From Verticillium longisporum (lineage: Eukaryota; Ascomycota; Sordariomycetes; Glomerellales; Plectosphaerellaceae): a DNA stretch of 64,000 nt. Positions 1 to 14,099 of the stretch are shown one piece after another. The stretch lies in the NCBI GenBank assembly GCA_019188255.1, contig JAETXT010000012.1, forward strand, positions 1,798,001 through 1,862,000. The letters are read 5' to 3'. Made by a program: the position numbers and the translations under genes. A model generated the notes under the pieces. That model worked only from the letters and a program-made list of their open reading frames with translations, was not told the origin of the DNA and searched no databases. Within the stretch, counting starts at the first letter, position 1, and the number at the start of each line of letters is the position of its first letter.

Positions 1-49
1 AGTATCTGAAGACCAGTTGACTCTAAACATTCTCTAACTCCATTTGTAG
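1..49 (+). other. 3' end of a CDC48 intron (partial)
   Basis: The window opens inside an intron. A branch-point-like CTAAC at 34-38 lies 11 bases before a TTTGTAG acceptor ending at 49. From base 50 the sequence reads in frame as the conserved Cdc48 N-domain. The acceptor falls between codons (phase 0). The intron's 5' end is outside the window. Confidence 0.85.
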
Positions 50-2179
<2,130 letters not shown>

Positions 2180-2891
2180 AGATGACATTGTACGTTGCGG
2201 GAATAAACCAGATTGTATTCTAGTTTTCTTTTGCAGTCTCAAACATGGATGGGTGTGTGGTCGCACGATTGCCGCTGGCGACCGGGGGGCAGGGTGACGT
2301 CACTCTCTGGGCGGGATACGAAGGACAAGTGAATTGATTGATAGACAGGTAGATGTACTGCAGTTCATCCATCCGGCGACACTGAAGCATTCGTTGGCAT
2401 CCTTGCACAACTGATGATAACCTGGACTAGCTAAACAGCCCCAGGGGCTTTACTATGGGCGACCTGGGGGCTCCAAGCCGACCGATTCCGGCCACTGCAA
2501 CAACAACTGGTTGCTTTAAAATGCAGCACGTCAAGATGATGACAAGCACATAGGGGTAGAACTTGCCTAGGGACTTGAACCATAACCTTCCTGATGCCCT
2601 GCTTTGTCATTTCCGGGTATGGTTCTCCCTTGGTGCAATAAAGGCGCGGGTTGGAACATGTGCGTGGTTTAACTTCTGGTACGTTGGATGTTGTGATTCT
2701 AACTTTGAGTTGCTGCATGAAGGACGACTCATGTAGGCCTATGATGTTATCTCCTATAACGGAGTCGTCCAGCTGAATCCACGAGTCTCAAGGTGGCTAT
2801 TGGTAATGGCGTAGGTATGTATGGATGATGGATTCGGGAGCGGTAGTGGAAAGCAGACTGGAGACGAAAAGAATCAGGGATTCTGAGATCT
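2180..2891. other. convergent intergenic region
   Basis: 712 bp separate the CDC48 stop from the stop of the opposing small gene, so this is the shared 3' flank of two convergent genes. It contains AATAAA at 2202-2207 in the CDC48 orientation and a second CAATAAA near 2636. Composition is normal. Frames of up to 95 codons exist here, but none has a recognisable motif or a partner exon, and I do not call a gene. Confidence 0.6.
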
Positions 2892-3400
2892 TCAACTCCC
2901 GTTGCTCTCCTCAATTTCACAGACAGCCTCCAGGCTCTCGCGCACGGTTTTTAGCATGTCGTCTGTCACGGCGGCAGGAATGGCTAGATTGGGTGTAGCG
3001 TCAGTGGCAGCTGTACCGTTGGACTTGCTGCCGTTTGTCTTCTGGTTTGCTTCGAGAGTCCGGGCGAGTGTGTCGTGACGAACGTCGTCAAGTACACGTC
3101 GCAGAAGGGCCGGAAAGGTTGTCACGTCGCCAGAGCGTAGGAGTGTCGTAGCGTGCGACTGGATTTGTGTGGGCCAGTTGATCTGGTTGGCATTCAACGA
3201 ATGCAGGAGCGCATCCTGTATCCTTTGAGATTGTCAGCGGACGTACGAGATATGACAGCAGGAATGTCACACTTTTCGACGTGACCTTCTTTCAGGAGAA
3301 GCGTGTTGATTTGAGATCTAAGGTCTGGGTCGAGCGTTGCAGCCGAGTGAACTGCCGCCGAAGGCGACACCTTGACCGGTGTCGAGTGCGAATTCGACAT
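2892..3400 (-). CDS. hypothetical protein, 152 aa, two exons
   Basis: I do not recognise this protein. Exon 1 runs 3400-3273 and exon 2 runs 3222-2892 (TGA stop). A 50-nt intron with phase 2 joins them so that LLLKEGHVEK reads into IQDALLHSLN. The result is 152 residues: a Ser/Thr-rich start (about 1-22); a predicted helical core (about 25-90) with alternating hydrophobics, including LLRRVLDDVRHD; a polar Asn/Thr/Ser linker (about 95-120); and a C-terminal helix ending in acidic EIEESNGS. No signal peptide, membrane span or catalytic motif is visible. The start at 3400 has an A at -3 and lies before any other in-frame ATG. It is convergent with CDC48. Its 5' end is within 100 bp of the RIP-mutated block, yet the coding sequence itself is unmutated. 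A small nuclear or complex-subunit protein is possible but unproven. Confidence 0.75.
3223..3272 (-). other. intron of the 152-aa gene
   Basis: On the minus strand the donor is GTGTGA (3272 downward) and the acceptor AAAG ends at 3223, with a CTGAC branch-like motif at 3237-3233. An alternative TACAG acceptor ending at 3216 would shift the frame with this donor. Without splicing, exon 1 runs into a stop and exon 2 loses its start. Confidence 0.7.
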
Positions 3401-3510
3401 GTTGATGCGATCGGAACGTTAAACTGGCGCGAAGTTCGGTACGGGTGCAATGTAAGGGGAGGATCCCGCATATTCATTCATCTATACTGAAATGTACTTA
3501 TAGAGACAAT
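3401..3510 (-). promoter_or_regulatory. 5' flank of the 152-aa gene
   Basis: The space between the start codon and the AT-rich block must hold the core promoter. A TATAAG-like element lies at about 3495-3503 on the minus strand, roughly 100 bases before the ATG. The element and its role are inferred from position only. Confidence 0.3.
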
Positions 3511-3895
3511 TCACTTAAGGAACTACAACTAAGCTCAATATAGAGTAATATATAAAAGGAAAGTAACTCTATAATGCTTAAAGGAAAAAGACTTAAGAAA
3601 AGAAAAGAAAAGAAAAAAGTAAGATATATTTAATATTAAGAATAATATATATTATAGTTAAATAAGCTATATAGTTAAGTAGGCTATTTATTAAAAAGGG
3701 GTTTTTTTTAATTTATTAATTCTATATTTATTTTAAAAGCTAAAATACTTAATATTAGAAAATTAAAATATATATAATAAATAGAATAATATATAAATCG
3801 AAATAGTATTTTTAGTTTTATAAAATAATTAAAGATTAATAAAATAAAAAGTTTTATAATTATTAAAAAAAAAGATAATTAATAGATTTTATTTA
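3490..3895. other. AT-rich boundary segment, origin unclear
   Basis: Composition falls from balanced to strongly AT-rich within about 100 bases. The first 60 bases still contain CpA (gacaattcac, actacaact). From about 3,550 on, CpA and TpG are practically absent, as in the rest of the block. An A-rich stretch with AAAAG repeats sits at 3,592-3,617. I see no similarity to the two retrotransposon families here. It is probably an unidentified RIP-mutated repeat or the mutated edge of unique DNA. No gene is supported. Confidence 0.5.
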
Positions 3896-4105
3896 TATAA
3901 AGATATTAAATTAAAGGCCTTAATTAGGGAAAGTAGATAATTTATATTTAAATTAATATATTATTATTATAATTTTAATTTATTTAAGCTATTATATATA
4001 GCCTCGATTTTATTTATAAACTATATTTTATTATTAATCGATTAATAATAAATTACTATTTAAGGTTTAATATTTAATTCTTTATATTACCCCCCCTATT
4101 AGACT
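3896..4105 (-). mobile_element. L191 3' LTR plus polypurine tract, fragment
   Basis: 3,896-4,086 is a 191-bp L191 LTR in reverse orientation (tataaag at one end, ctttata at the other). The complement of the family's polypurine tract follows it (acccccccta). Similarity to L191 stops about 20 bp further on. It is heavily decayed: the CpGs that L191b keeps in its LTR are mostly TpA here. Confidence 0.75.
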
Positions 4106-4120
4106 TTACTTTATAGATAT

Positions 4121-4171
4121 AGAATTATTAATATAAATAGTTAATTATCTCCTTCTAGTCTAGTATCTAGG
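4121..4171 (-). mobile_element. L170 LTR fragment
   Basis: About 50 bp match the middle of the L170 LTR in reverse (ataaatagttaattatct, then agtatctagg). The fragment ends where an L191 LTR starts at 4,172. Confidence 0.55.
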
Positions 4172-4621
4172 TATAAAGAATTAAACGTTAAATATTAAAT
4201 AGCGATTTATCGCTAATAGATTAATAATAAAATATAGTTTATAAATAGAGTCGAGGCTATATATAATAGCCTCAATATATTAAAGTTATAATATTAATAT
4301 ACTAATTAAAATCCGAATTATCTACTTTCCCTAATTAATACCCTTAGCTTAATACCTTTATATTCTTTAATTTCTATAATCTATAAATAAATTAAATTAA
4401 ATAATAAATTAAATTAAATATATTAGGATTTAAAAGCGAATTACTTATTATAATAATTAATAATTAAATAATAAACTAATAGGGATATTATCGGCATTAT
4501 CGAGAAATAATTAGAATAGAAAGAGAAAGATTATATTTAAATTAAGATCTTTTTTATTAAATTATTATTAAATTATTAAAGAGCTTTTTAATAAATAGAA
4601 CTTTAATTATAAATATTCTAA
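4172..4621 (+). mobile_element. L191 5' LTR and leader, fragment
   Basis: A complete 191-bp L191 LTR (4,172-4,362) in forward orientation. It is followed by about 260 bp equivalent to the leader and gag start of L191b (15,236-15,490). The copy is cut where an L170 LTR begins at 4,622. Confidence 0.75.
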
Positions 4622-4713
4622 ATATTAAGACCTTATATTAAGGGTATATTAGTATTAATATAAATAATTAACTATCTAATACTATTAATATCTAAGTAGA
4701 TACCCCTATTAAT
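4622..4713 (-). mobile_element. truncated L170 LTR
   Basis: About 92 bp match the first half of the reverse-oriented L170 LTR (tattaagaccttatattaag through tacccctatt). The remainder is replaced by the L191a LTR starting at 4,714. Confidence 0.65.
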
Positions 4714-7700
4714 TATAAAGGTATTAGGCTAAGGGCCTTAATTAGGGAAAGTAGATAGTTCGGATTTCAATTAGCGTATTAGTATTATAACTTTAACTTA
4801 TCGAGGCTATTAAGTATAGCCTCGACTCTACTTATAAACTAGATCTTATCGCTAATCTATTAGCGATAACCCGCTACTAGACGTCCAACGTCCAACTCCT
4901 TATATTACCCCCCCTCTAGGAGGTCTAGTCCCTAGAACTTATAATGCCTTTATCGTTATATCTCTTAATAATAGCTCTTTATAGGACCCTAGTATATAGT
5001 ATTCCTATATTCTAGTTCCTTTATAGGGTTATACTTTAATTTAAGTATATTATTAAATAGTATTATAATAATAATAATAATTATAATAATTAAGAATAGA
5101 TAATAATATAAAATAGCTTTATATATTAATTTATAAATAACTTTTCGCTATATAAGCTTTAGTAAACGTTCTATTCTATATACCTATATATACTCTAAAT
5201 CCGCTCTACTATCCTATATCTTTAATAATACGATTTTAATTATGCTATCTAAGATATTATTACTAAAATACTATCGCTACTATATCGGATATTACCCTTC
5301 GCTTTAATAATACTTATCTATACGATCCCGACTCCGATTAGGATATAGATAGTCGCCTATTAACTACAGAGCTCTAGTATCCTCTTTATAAGTATTATTT
5401 TAGGAAGCTAGCTTCTTAGCCTAGTATTAAGTATATAGTAGGGTATTTAATTAGTAAATGCATTTACTATAAATATAATAAAGGTATATACCTATTAGTA
5501 AGTTTACTAAACCTTCTCTTAATATCTATTAATATATAAAGATTCCTAAGCTATTTAGGGGCTTTATTTAATATATTTAGTATTATATCGCTCTCGAACT
5601 AGCTAAAGGAGAACCTATTAATTTAGTTAAATATACTCTAAAGTAATAAACTAAGTATCTCGTTTATTTAGTTAAATTTATAAAATATTTTAAGAAGATA
5701 TTATATTTAAGTATTAATCCCTTATACTATAACTAATATTATAATATTATAAATTATATTAATATTATTAAGTTCTTCTTTATTAATTAAAGTAATATCT
5801 CTTTATTAAGATATCGTTAATTCGCGCCCTTCTAGCCCTCTAACTTTACTATTCTATAAATTTCTATTAATTCTTTTATATATCTTTATTAATTAACCCC
5901 TATAAATAAAGCTACTATCTATTAATATAATAAAAGAAGTAATTACTATAAAGTAGCTTATTTATATTATTTATTATAAAGAGGTTAATATATTTAATAT
6001 TATAATCTATAAATAGGAATATAAATTATATAATTATTTATTTAAGGGCGAAGAGGATAATTAACTAAGATTATATATAATATAATAGAGATCCCCTATA
6101 ATATTAAGCTCTCTCCTTTCTTTAAGGAAGCTCTAAATAGTAATACTCTAATACGCCTTTATATCTTAGGTATATATTACTTAGGCTATAATCCTATTAA
6201 TCGTCCTTTATCTTATATCTCCTAGTACTTTATTATCCCTTCTAAGGACGATATTATTATAAAGAAAGCTAATATTAAGAAGAAGAAGGCCGAGGCTATT
6301 ATAAAGAAGAAGGCTATTATTAATATTAAAGTATTAGCGAAAGCTATTAAAGATAAAGCTATTAAAGGGAAGCGCTTTATTATAGTAGAGGTAAAGCTTA
6401 TTAAAGCCTAGGAAGCCCTTTACTTTATTAATATAGCCCCTAAGACTTTAGAGGTCTTAGAGGTTATTAACGATAAGGAGGAGGCTATTAATTCTAATTC
6501 ATTAATATCTTTATTCTCTAGCTATTTAGCTTCTTATAATATATCCTTTATAGCTTTAGTAAGCTAAGTTAACCCTTTTAAATATATTAATAATAATATT
6601 ATTAATATTCTTATTTATCCTCTAAATAATAATATTCTTTTATTTTATAATAAAAATAAAAGTAAAAATAAAGCTATTACCCCTAAGAAGACCTTTAATT
6701 AATATATTCTATTTAATAACTACTCCTACTATAATATACTATTACCTCTTATCCTTTTAGCGAAAATATCTAATCTAGTTACTTATTCTAGCTATACCTC
6801 TAAGGTATAGTTTACTTCTAAGATAGCTATCGCCCCTAAGGCTAGCTTATTAAAGTATTCTATACCTCCTATAGTCTCCGGCCCCCCTATAAAGAAGGCT
6901 CGCTAGACTCTATAGAAGGTTATATATAATATTAAACTAACTAGCTAGTCTTTATAGAGTAGCTAAAAGTTAAATAGCTAATTAATACCTTTACTCTAGG
7001 ATTTAATAATTAATAGCTTTATTAATAATAGTAATTAAGAATAGGATAAGCTAATTAATAATATTTCCCTTATAATATTAGAGGAGGATTAGGAATAGTA
7101 TACTAGGTTCTTTAAATAGAATTAACCTTAATAATAGTTATTATAAAATATTATTATAATAATTAATTAATAAGCTAATATTATTATTATAGGCCTAATA
7201 TTAATATTATTATTTCTTTTCTTATATAGCTCTATTATTTATTTTCTTATAATCCTTAATTATTTATCCTATTATTTATATCTATATTTCTAGTATTTCT
7301 TATACCTTTTTAAGGTTTAAATTATATTTTCTAAATAGCTTTCTAGCTCCTAGGTATTATATTCGATTAGCTATTTTATTTATTTTACTAAATAGAAATT
7401 TTATCCTTAATCCTCTTTATAGGCTACGATATCCTCGAGTTCCTATTCTTCTTATTCTTTTTCTAATATAGGGAAATAAGTTAATTATTTAGTATTTATT
7501 TAGTAATTATATTAACGTTCTAAGGAGAATATTAAGAAGATATTATATATCCTAATATATATCTCAGGGAGCGATATATAATAAGCCTATTCGCTTATCT
7601 TCTCTATAATCTTTATTTAAATATATTTAAGTATTAGTTTCCGATTCGATTTAAAGCGGAAATTCTTAATAGAAAGGCCTATAACGTCTCCGACCTTAAA

Positions 7701-10246
7701 GACCTTTAATATATACCTCTTATTATAATAGAAAGCTTAAGTATATACTATATATTATTAGTTTTCGCTAACTAGTTAGCGAGTAATTATAATCTTTTTA
7801 ATTCTTTCTCTTATATTTTCGATCTTAATATCCTTTCTTAGGGCTATATAGTCGATTATCCTCGGATAATACTTATATAGAGCCTTAAATAGTAAGATAT
7901 TAATAGTATTATATATATTATTATTATAAGAGAATTCTATTTCTTTTAAATAATATAGCTATTTTTTAATATTTAATTATTAATATAGTAAAAGTACTTT
8001 TCTAATATCTAATAGGTTCTCTCTATCTATCTATCTATCTAAGGGTAATAAGCTATAAATAAATAGTATTTAATTACTCTTTCTTAATAGAATTCCTCCT
8101 AGAATTAATTAATAAAGAGCTTATCCCTATTATTTATAATACCCTCTAGACTCCTAAACCGATATTCTATTTCTTTATAAAGAATAATATTTAAGCTTAT
8201 AGCTGTAAGTATCTTATAGGTTATTAGGAATTAGGCGATCTTTATAAAACGATCTATAATAATAAAGATAGAATTATATTCTAGATTATTATCCTATATT
8301 ATTAATATTAGATTTATAATAAAGTCTAAGGAAATCTCTTAAAAGGGATATAATAGGAGTAATAGTAATTATAGCTTCTTATATAGTTTATATTAAAGTA
8401 TTTATATCCTTTAATATATTAAATATTTAATAATATATTAATATATATCTATTATTATATTTTCCTAATAGAACTTTCTACTAAGTAGATTAAGGGTCTT
8501 ATTTACCTCTATATATCCTATTTATAGATTATTATAATACTATTTTAATAGCTCTTTATAAATAGTCCTTTATAATAGGATAATAAATCGTCCTTTAAAG
8601 AAGAGGGTACTTTATTTATCTAAAATATACTTTACTCTTCTTTTAATTTATTAATTTATATTCTCCTTTTAGAAAAAATATCCTAGATTAATAGCTTATA
8701 GACTTCTAATTAAATTCTTAAATTCTAAAATAGAAATAAACCTTAATACTATTTTATTCTTTATAAGCTATTTTATTCTTTATAAGCTATTTTCTAATAA
8801 AATATAGGATATATTAATCTAGAATAATAACCCTAGACTCTTCTAAGTCCTTAGACTCTATTTAAGTAATCTCCTAGTAAATTATTATTAACTTCTTAGC
8901 CTTAGCTTTTTAGCTTTAAGGTTAAGAAAGAGCTTCTTTCTTCGCTTTTTTCTTAATAATAATATAAATATATTTTACTTTTCGTTTAAAAAATAAAGTC
9001 CCTTTTTCCCTAGAGCTATAATATTATTCTAATATAAGGATAGGCTTCTATCTTTATAGAATCGCCTTTATAGCTTAGATATAGGCTCTATTTATAATAT
9101 CCTTTAGCTTAATTTTAATAATAGCTTATTAAACGTCTATAGCTAGGTCTTCTATTAATTATAGCTTTTTAGATAAAGTAGGAAGTATATCGTTTATTAG
9201 TATTTATTCCCCTATATAGTCTAATTGCTTTAAAAGGCTATTAGCTAGGTTTATAACCCTAAATTAATATTATATTTTAAAATTAAAAGACGATAATCTA
9301 TATATTTATTATATAAGCCTTCCTTAAAGGTCTCTTATTAATATTTATATAATACTTTTAAGAGCTTAGTAATTAATTAATATAATAAAAACCTATCCTA
9401 TACCCTCTAAATAATAGTATTAGTATTTAAGGCTCTCTATTATTATAAATAGTTCTTATTATTTAATACCCTATTATTATTTAATTAATAATAGTTTCTA
9501 TAAATAATAAATAATAAACCTCTATTTATTTTTATACTTTTAACTAAGGATCCCCGAGATAGTATTATTAGATATCGGTCTCGACCTAGCTTTCTAATAT
9601 ATAGTCTTAATATCTTAAAATTATAATAATAGTAAATATAATTTTTAATTATTTAAATACCTTCTAAGCCTTAAATAGCTATTTAAATAGCCCCTTCTTA
9701 ACCCCTATAATATTTCCCTTTAATAGAGCGGATAAAGGGGCTATTATTTTTAAATAGCCTTCTATAAACTATTTATCGAAGTTTATAAAGCCTAGGAATA
9801 CTTATATATCCTTAAAGGATTCTAAGAATTACTATTTAACTATAGCTTAAATATAATTTAGATCTATAATCAGACTTTCTTTTAAGATAATAAATCCTAG
9901 GAATTCTACTATATTTTAATGAAAAAGTACTTTAATTATTTAATAAAGAGCTTAAAGTCCTAAAATCTCTTTAGGACTTATTAGAAATAGGCTATATACT
10001 CCTCCTTTATTTATAAATAGATTAATATATTATCTAAATAAGTAATATAGAAGTTATCTAATAATCTAATAAATATTTAATAAATATATACTTAGAAAGT
10101 AATAGGAGTATTTATTAATCTAAATAGTATTATAGTATATTTATAATATTTATACCTTATCTACAAAGCCGTTTTCTATTAATTACTCTTCTTAATATAA
10201 ATCTAATAATAAATATCCTAGATATCGACCTTAGAAAAGTACTTTG
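4714..10246 (-). mobile_element. L191a, Ty3/Gypsy chromovirus, 5'-truncated
   Basis: Reverse-oriented L191 copy. Its 3' LTR is 4,714-4,904 (191 bp), followed by the complement of the polypurine tract (ttaccccccctctagg). It then runs backward through the accessory region (about 5,105-7,125), the chromodomain, integrase (about 7,700-8,700), RNase H and into reverse transcriptase. It stops abruptly at 10,246, at a point equivalent to about 17,470 in L191b, so gag, protease and the 5' LTR are missing. All frames are broken by TAA or TAG. The RT active site near 10,010-10,045 reads YLDN, with one catalytic Asp lost. Its accessory protein differs from that of L191b by more than RIP changes, which puts it with L191d in one subfamily. 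Confidence 0.85.
5105..7125 (+). pseudogene. antisense accessory ORF of L191a, RIP-broken
   Basis: Equivalent of the antisense frame of L191b, here on the + strand because L191a is inverted. A Lys/Ala-rich stretch encoded at about 6,255-6,400 (repeated aagaagaag and gctattaa) and a conserved downstream block with a YNKNKSKNKA-like run align with the L191b frame. Interruptions are TAA and TAG. Amino-acid differences from L191b are numerous while the frame is retained, which argues for past coding function. The product is unknown. Confidence 0.5.
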
Positions 10247-10427
10247 TATTAGGGGCACCCGTAGAGGCCGCTCTGGCCCTGGACTCTTAGCGGACTTAGA
10301 CTCTGCTAGAGTCCTAGGGCTAGGGCACTCTACTCCTAATATATAGGTATCCGCCTAGATACTAATAGCACTAGATAGATAACTATTTATATTAATACTA
10401 ATATGCCCCTAATGTAAGGTCCTAATA
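10247..10427 (+). repeat. 5' LTR of L170-1
   Basis: 181-bp LTR, paired with 27,785-27,954. It keeps several CpA and TpG sites (ggcaccc, ctctggccctgg, gactctgctag) in a block otherwise nearly free of them, so it is less RIP-mutated than its surroundings. Confidence 0.85.
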
Positions 10428-10779
10428 ATAATAGCAACTAGACTTTCCGGTCATTCTTATATATAATCCTAAGATTTTCATTAAAGATAATAGTTAGTCT
10501 ATTAAGATATTAGTCTATTACTATTATAGCGAAGAAATAAGGTTAAGATCTAGATAGAATTAAGTTCCTATCTATTATAATATTCCTATTATAAGATTCC
10601 TATAATAGGATTCTCTATTATAAGATTCCTATTAGTTTTCATTCCCTTAAGACTTATCTATATTAGAGATAGATATTAAGGCCTATTAACTATACTATTA
10701 AGTAGAGAGCTACTAGGATTAAGTAATTAAGATCCTACTATCTAATCTATCTATTATATTAGTATTTAGTAAACTAGCC

Positions 10780-12950
10780 TCTATTCTAGAGGAATAGTAA
10801 TTTATATATATAGGCTATCGAGTAATATTAATATTATTATCGTTATCGGGATCCTAGGAGTTAATATAGATATACTATCTACTAGAGTAAATTATCGATT
10901 ATTATTAGGTTAAGTCTATATTCTTATATATAGCTAAGGTATTAAGATTATACTATTTAGTACTTACCTCGTAATAGAAATATAGGGATAAGATAGTACT
11001 CTAGGTTATAGACCGAGAGGACTATTATTAGATTAGAGTATTTAGATAAATAGAAGAGATTAAAAGTAGAATAATAGCTCGAAAGTACTCTATAATATTA
11101 ACCCTGATTCCTATAATTAAAGAAACCCCTTTAATAGAGACCTCCTCTATATAGGATTAACCTACTTCTCCTAGAATTAATATATCGCTAATACTATCTA
11201 TTAGATAGTAAGAATCGGCTATAATAGAATAGGATTAGATACTAGCTCTAGGAATAGCCCCTATAATAATTATATAATAATAGCTAATAGCTATAATAGA
11301 GATCCTATAGATATAGCTCTAAGTTAATATTATAAATTAGGGGATAGGAGCTATAAATAACTAGAAAGTATTAATATATAGATACTTCTACTTAGACTAT
11401 AAACCTAATTCTAGTAAATAGGAAAGCTCTTTAATCTATATTATTAGCTAAAACGTATATTAAACTAATATTAATATATTTCTTAATTCTATTAATAATT
11501 AAGCGGATACTATTAATAAATAGGCTATAGTAGTATATACTCTATTATAGCTACTATTAGGCTCTATTAAGGTATAGTATATAATATTAACCGAGGATAA
11601 GAAATAAAGACTCTATATTAGGCTTAACGTTTAGAGATAGCTACTTAGACGTTAATTCGCCTTAGATTCTACTAAGGCTACGGAGCTATTTAATGCTTAT
11701 CGGTACTCTAGATAGGATATCCGTATAGGTCGTAATCTCTAGAAATTCGTCCTCGACGTTATTAGATTCTATAATATTATTAGGATAAATAATCTATTAA
11801 TATAATAAAACTAAATATACTTTAAAATCGATAGTACTCTAATAGTATATTTACTTAAGCTTAACTTTAATATTACTATTAACTTATTTATCTATAATAC
11901 CTAAGATAAAGTAGAACTCCTATAGAGAGATTCTATTCGAATAGATACTAGATACTCTATAATAGTATATATTATAGACGATAACTATAGCTATAACGAT
12001 AAACTAGATAATATCGCTTTCTTAATATATAATTTATATTAGCTAGATTAATAAAAGGATAATAGTTATAATATTGATCTTTATTATAGATATAATTAAA
12101 AGGAAGACTAGTAATAGAATAGAAATAAGTATAATAATTAGAACGATAATAGAACTATATATAATAGCGGATATAATTCCTATAATAACTAAAGTAGCTA
12201 ATATAATAATTAAGGAAGCTAATATAATAATAGTAGTAGATACGACCTCTTTTAAAGAGGTAGTACTATTAGAGGCTTATTCTATAGAGAAACTATATTT
12301 ATATATAATAGTTATATATTTAGAGGCTAATATATAGATAGCTATAGGCTATATTAAAGATAGACTAGATATAGTAATAGCTAGACTAATTATATATATA
12401 TTTACTTAATTAATTAAGACTCTTAGGAGAATAAATAAGACCTCTAATAGGATAGTTATAAAATAGTAGAGGAAGTTTTTAATAAAAGAGGATAAATAAG
12501 ATATATTAGACTCCTATATTAATTATAATACTATTACTTCCTTATACCTCTCTATACTAATTAATAAACTATAGTATAAAGACTCCTTATAGTAAGAGTA
12601 TATACTATAATATTATTCTAAATATAAGAAATGCTTCGAATCTAAGCGATTATTTATAGACTATATCTTCGCTGATAATTATACCTTACTAAAACCTAAA
12701 GGCTAGGGCCTATAGGTAAGAAAAGACTCCTTATAGATATAATAGAGTATTATAGTAAACGCTATTATAGAGTAGATAGCGGAAGCTAAGATACTTAATA
12801 GCTAGACTATATTCCTAGAATTTAATAAAGACGATATTATTAAGGCTTAAAGCCTAGAGTACTTAGGGAACTAATAGTAAATCGGGAGATAATTAGGATA
12901 TAAATACTACTCATTCTTAATATTATTTAAATTAAGAAGTAAATAGTATT
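10780..12950 (+). pseudogene. L170 gag-like region, RIP-broken
   Basis: The frame can be followed only through many TAA/TAG codons. A charged segment at about 11,660-11,900 and a downstream Cys/His-codon-like cluster fit a Gag. The position between leader and pol supports this, but I could not place an unambiguous CCHC knuckle. The 87-codon open stretch at 12,074-12,337 lies inside it and is a chance survivor, not a gene. Confidence 0.45.
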
Positions 12951-14099
12951 ATATTATTATAGACTCCGCTTACTTAAGAGTAATAATAGATTAAGACTAA
13001 TTTACTAAATTCAATAAGAATATAATAATCGATATATTAAAGAAGAAGATAATCTAAGGAATTAATAGGATCTAAATCGAATTAGACTATAAAGTAACCT
13101 TTAACCTATATATTCTAGGTCTTATTAGTAGATCGGATACTAGGGTATTTAGCTATATTACTATTATAATATAATATATATAGAACCTAGCTCTAAAGCT
13201 ACTATTAAGATATAAATTCCTCGATTAATATAGAATAGATATACTCTTTAGCTCTAATAACTTAATATTTAATTACTATTATAGGATATAGATACTATTC
13301 TTATATAAATCGAAATCTAACCTAATTAGAAGGAGAGTAATAGTAACGTATAAGGCTATTCTATTATTTAGATCGGTTATAAGGGTACTAATATAATATA
13401 ATAGATTCCTTTATTATAATAAATATAATATTAAATAAGAATATACCTTTATAGTAAATAACCCTTTAATATAATTATATTAAATATCCTATTCTAGACT
13501 ATATTTTATATTTATATCTAATAATTTAAAGGAGACTATAAAGGTAGACCGGAATACCTATCTAGGCTATATTAAGGATACTAACTTAGAGGGAAGCTTT
13601 CTAGCGGATTAGTATATAGCTAAGGTAATATATAGCTATTAGGAATTCGATCTAGATAATAATATAGTATTAGCCTTCTTTACTAGAGAACCCGAGAATA
13701 GCTATAAAGACTAAGCTATATTTAGGGAGCTATAAGAATTTAAATTATCTCTTAGAGCGGAACGCCCTCGGGATATTAAAGAACTATATATAAGAGAGGG
13801 TATTAGTATCTATATTAAGAACCCTTTATAAGCTAATTAAGTTAAATAATTATTAGAATCGTTCGATTATTAGAGAGACTATAGAATTATCCTAATACTA
13901 GACGATAAATGGATAAGGATAGACTTAGTAGATAGATAATAATCTAAGAAATTAGGCTCTAAAGTATATCCCCTTAGAGTTAAAGATAGGTAATTATTTA
14001 ATAAGAAGTTTAATAAGATATATAAACTAAGATAACTAGAATAGATAAAGTAGCTTACTTTATTTAGCTATTTAGTCTTTATTATATAGTAGATTATAA

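Noticed and set aside
2565..2650. tRNA-like stretch (gggacttgaacc resembling a reverse T-arm)
   Set aside because: One T-arm-like hairpin can be drawn with a mismatch, but no matching acceptor stem or anticodon arm could be found at the right distances.
2431..2718. 95-codon minus-strand frame between CDC48 and the small gene
   Set aside because: No motif, no partner exon and an unstructured Cys/Ser/Pro mix. It lies in the 3' flank shared by two convergent genes and is best explained by chance.
3281..3490. plus-strand 69-codon frame over the small gene's first exon
   Set aside because: It is antisense to a better supported exon, starts inside its coding part, and has an Arg/Cys-rich composition typical of a shadow frame.
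12074..12337. 87-codon open frame on the + strand
   Set aside because: It starts at TTG, is almost all Ile, Glu, Lys and Thr codons from AT-rich DNA, lies inside the RIP-mutated gag region of L170-1, and is not kept open in L170-2 or L170-3.
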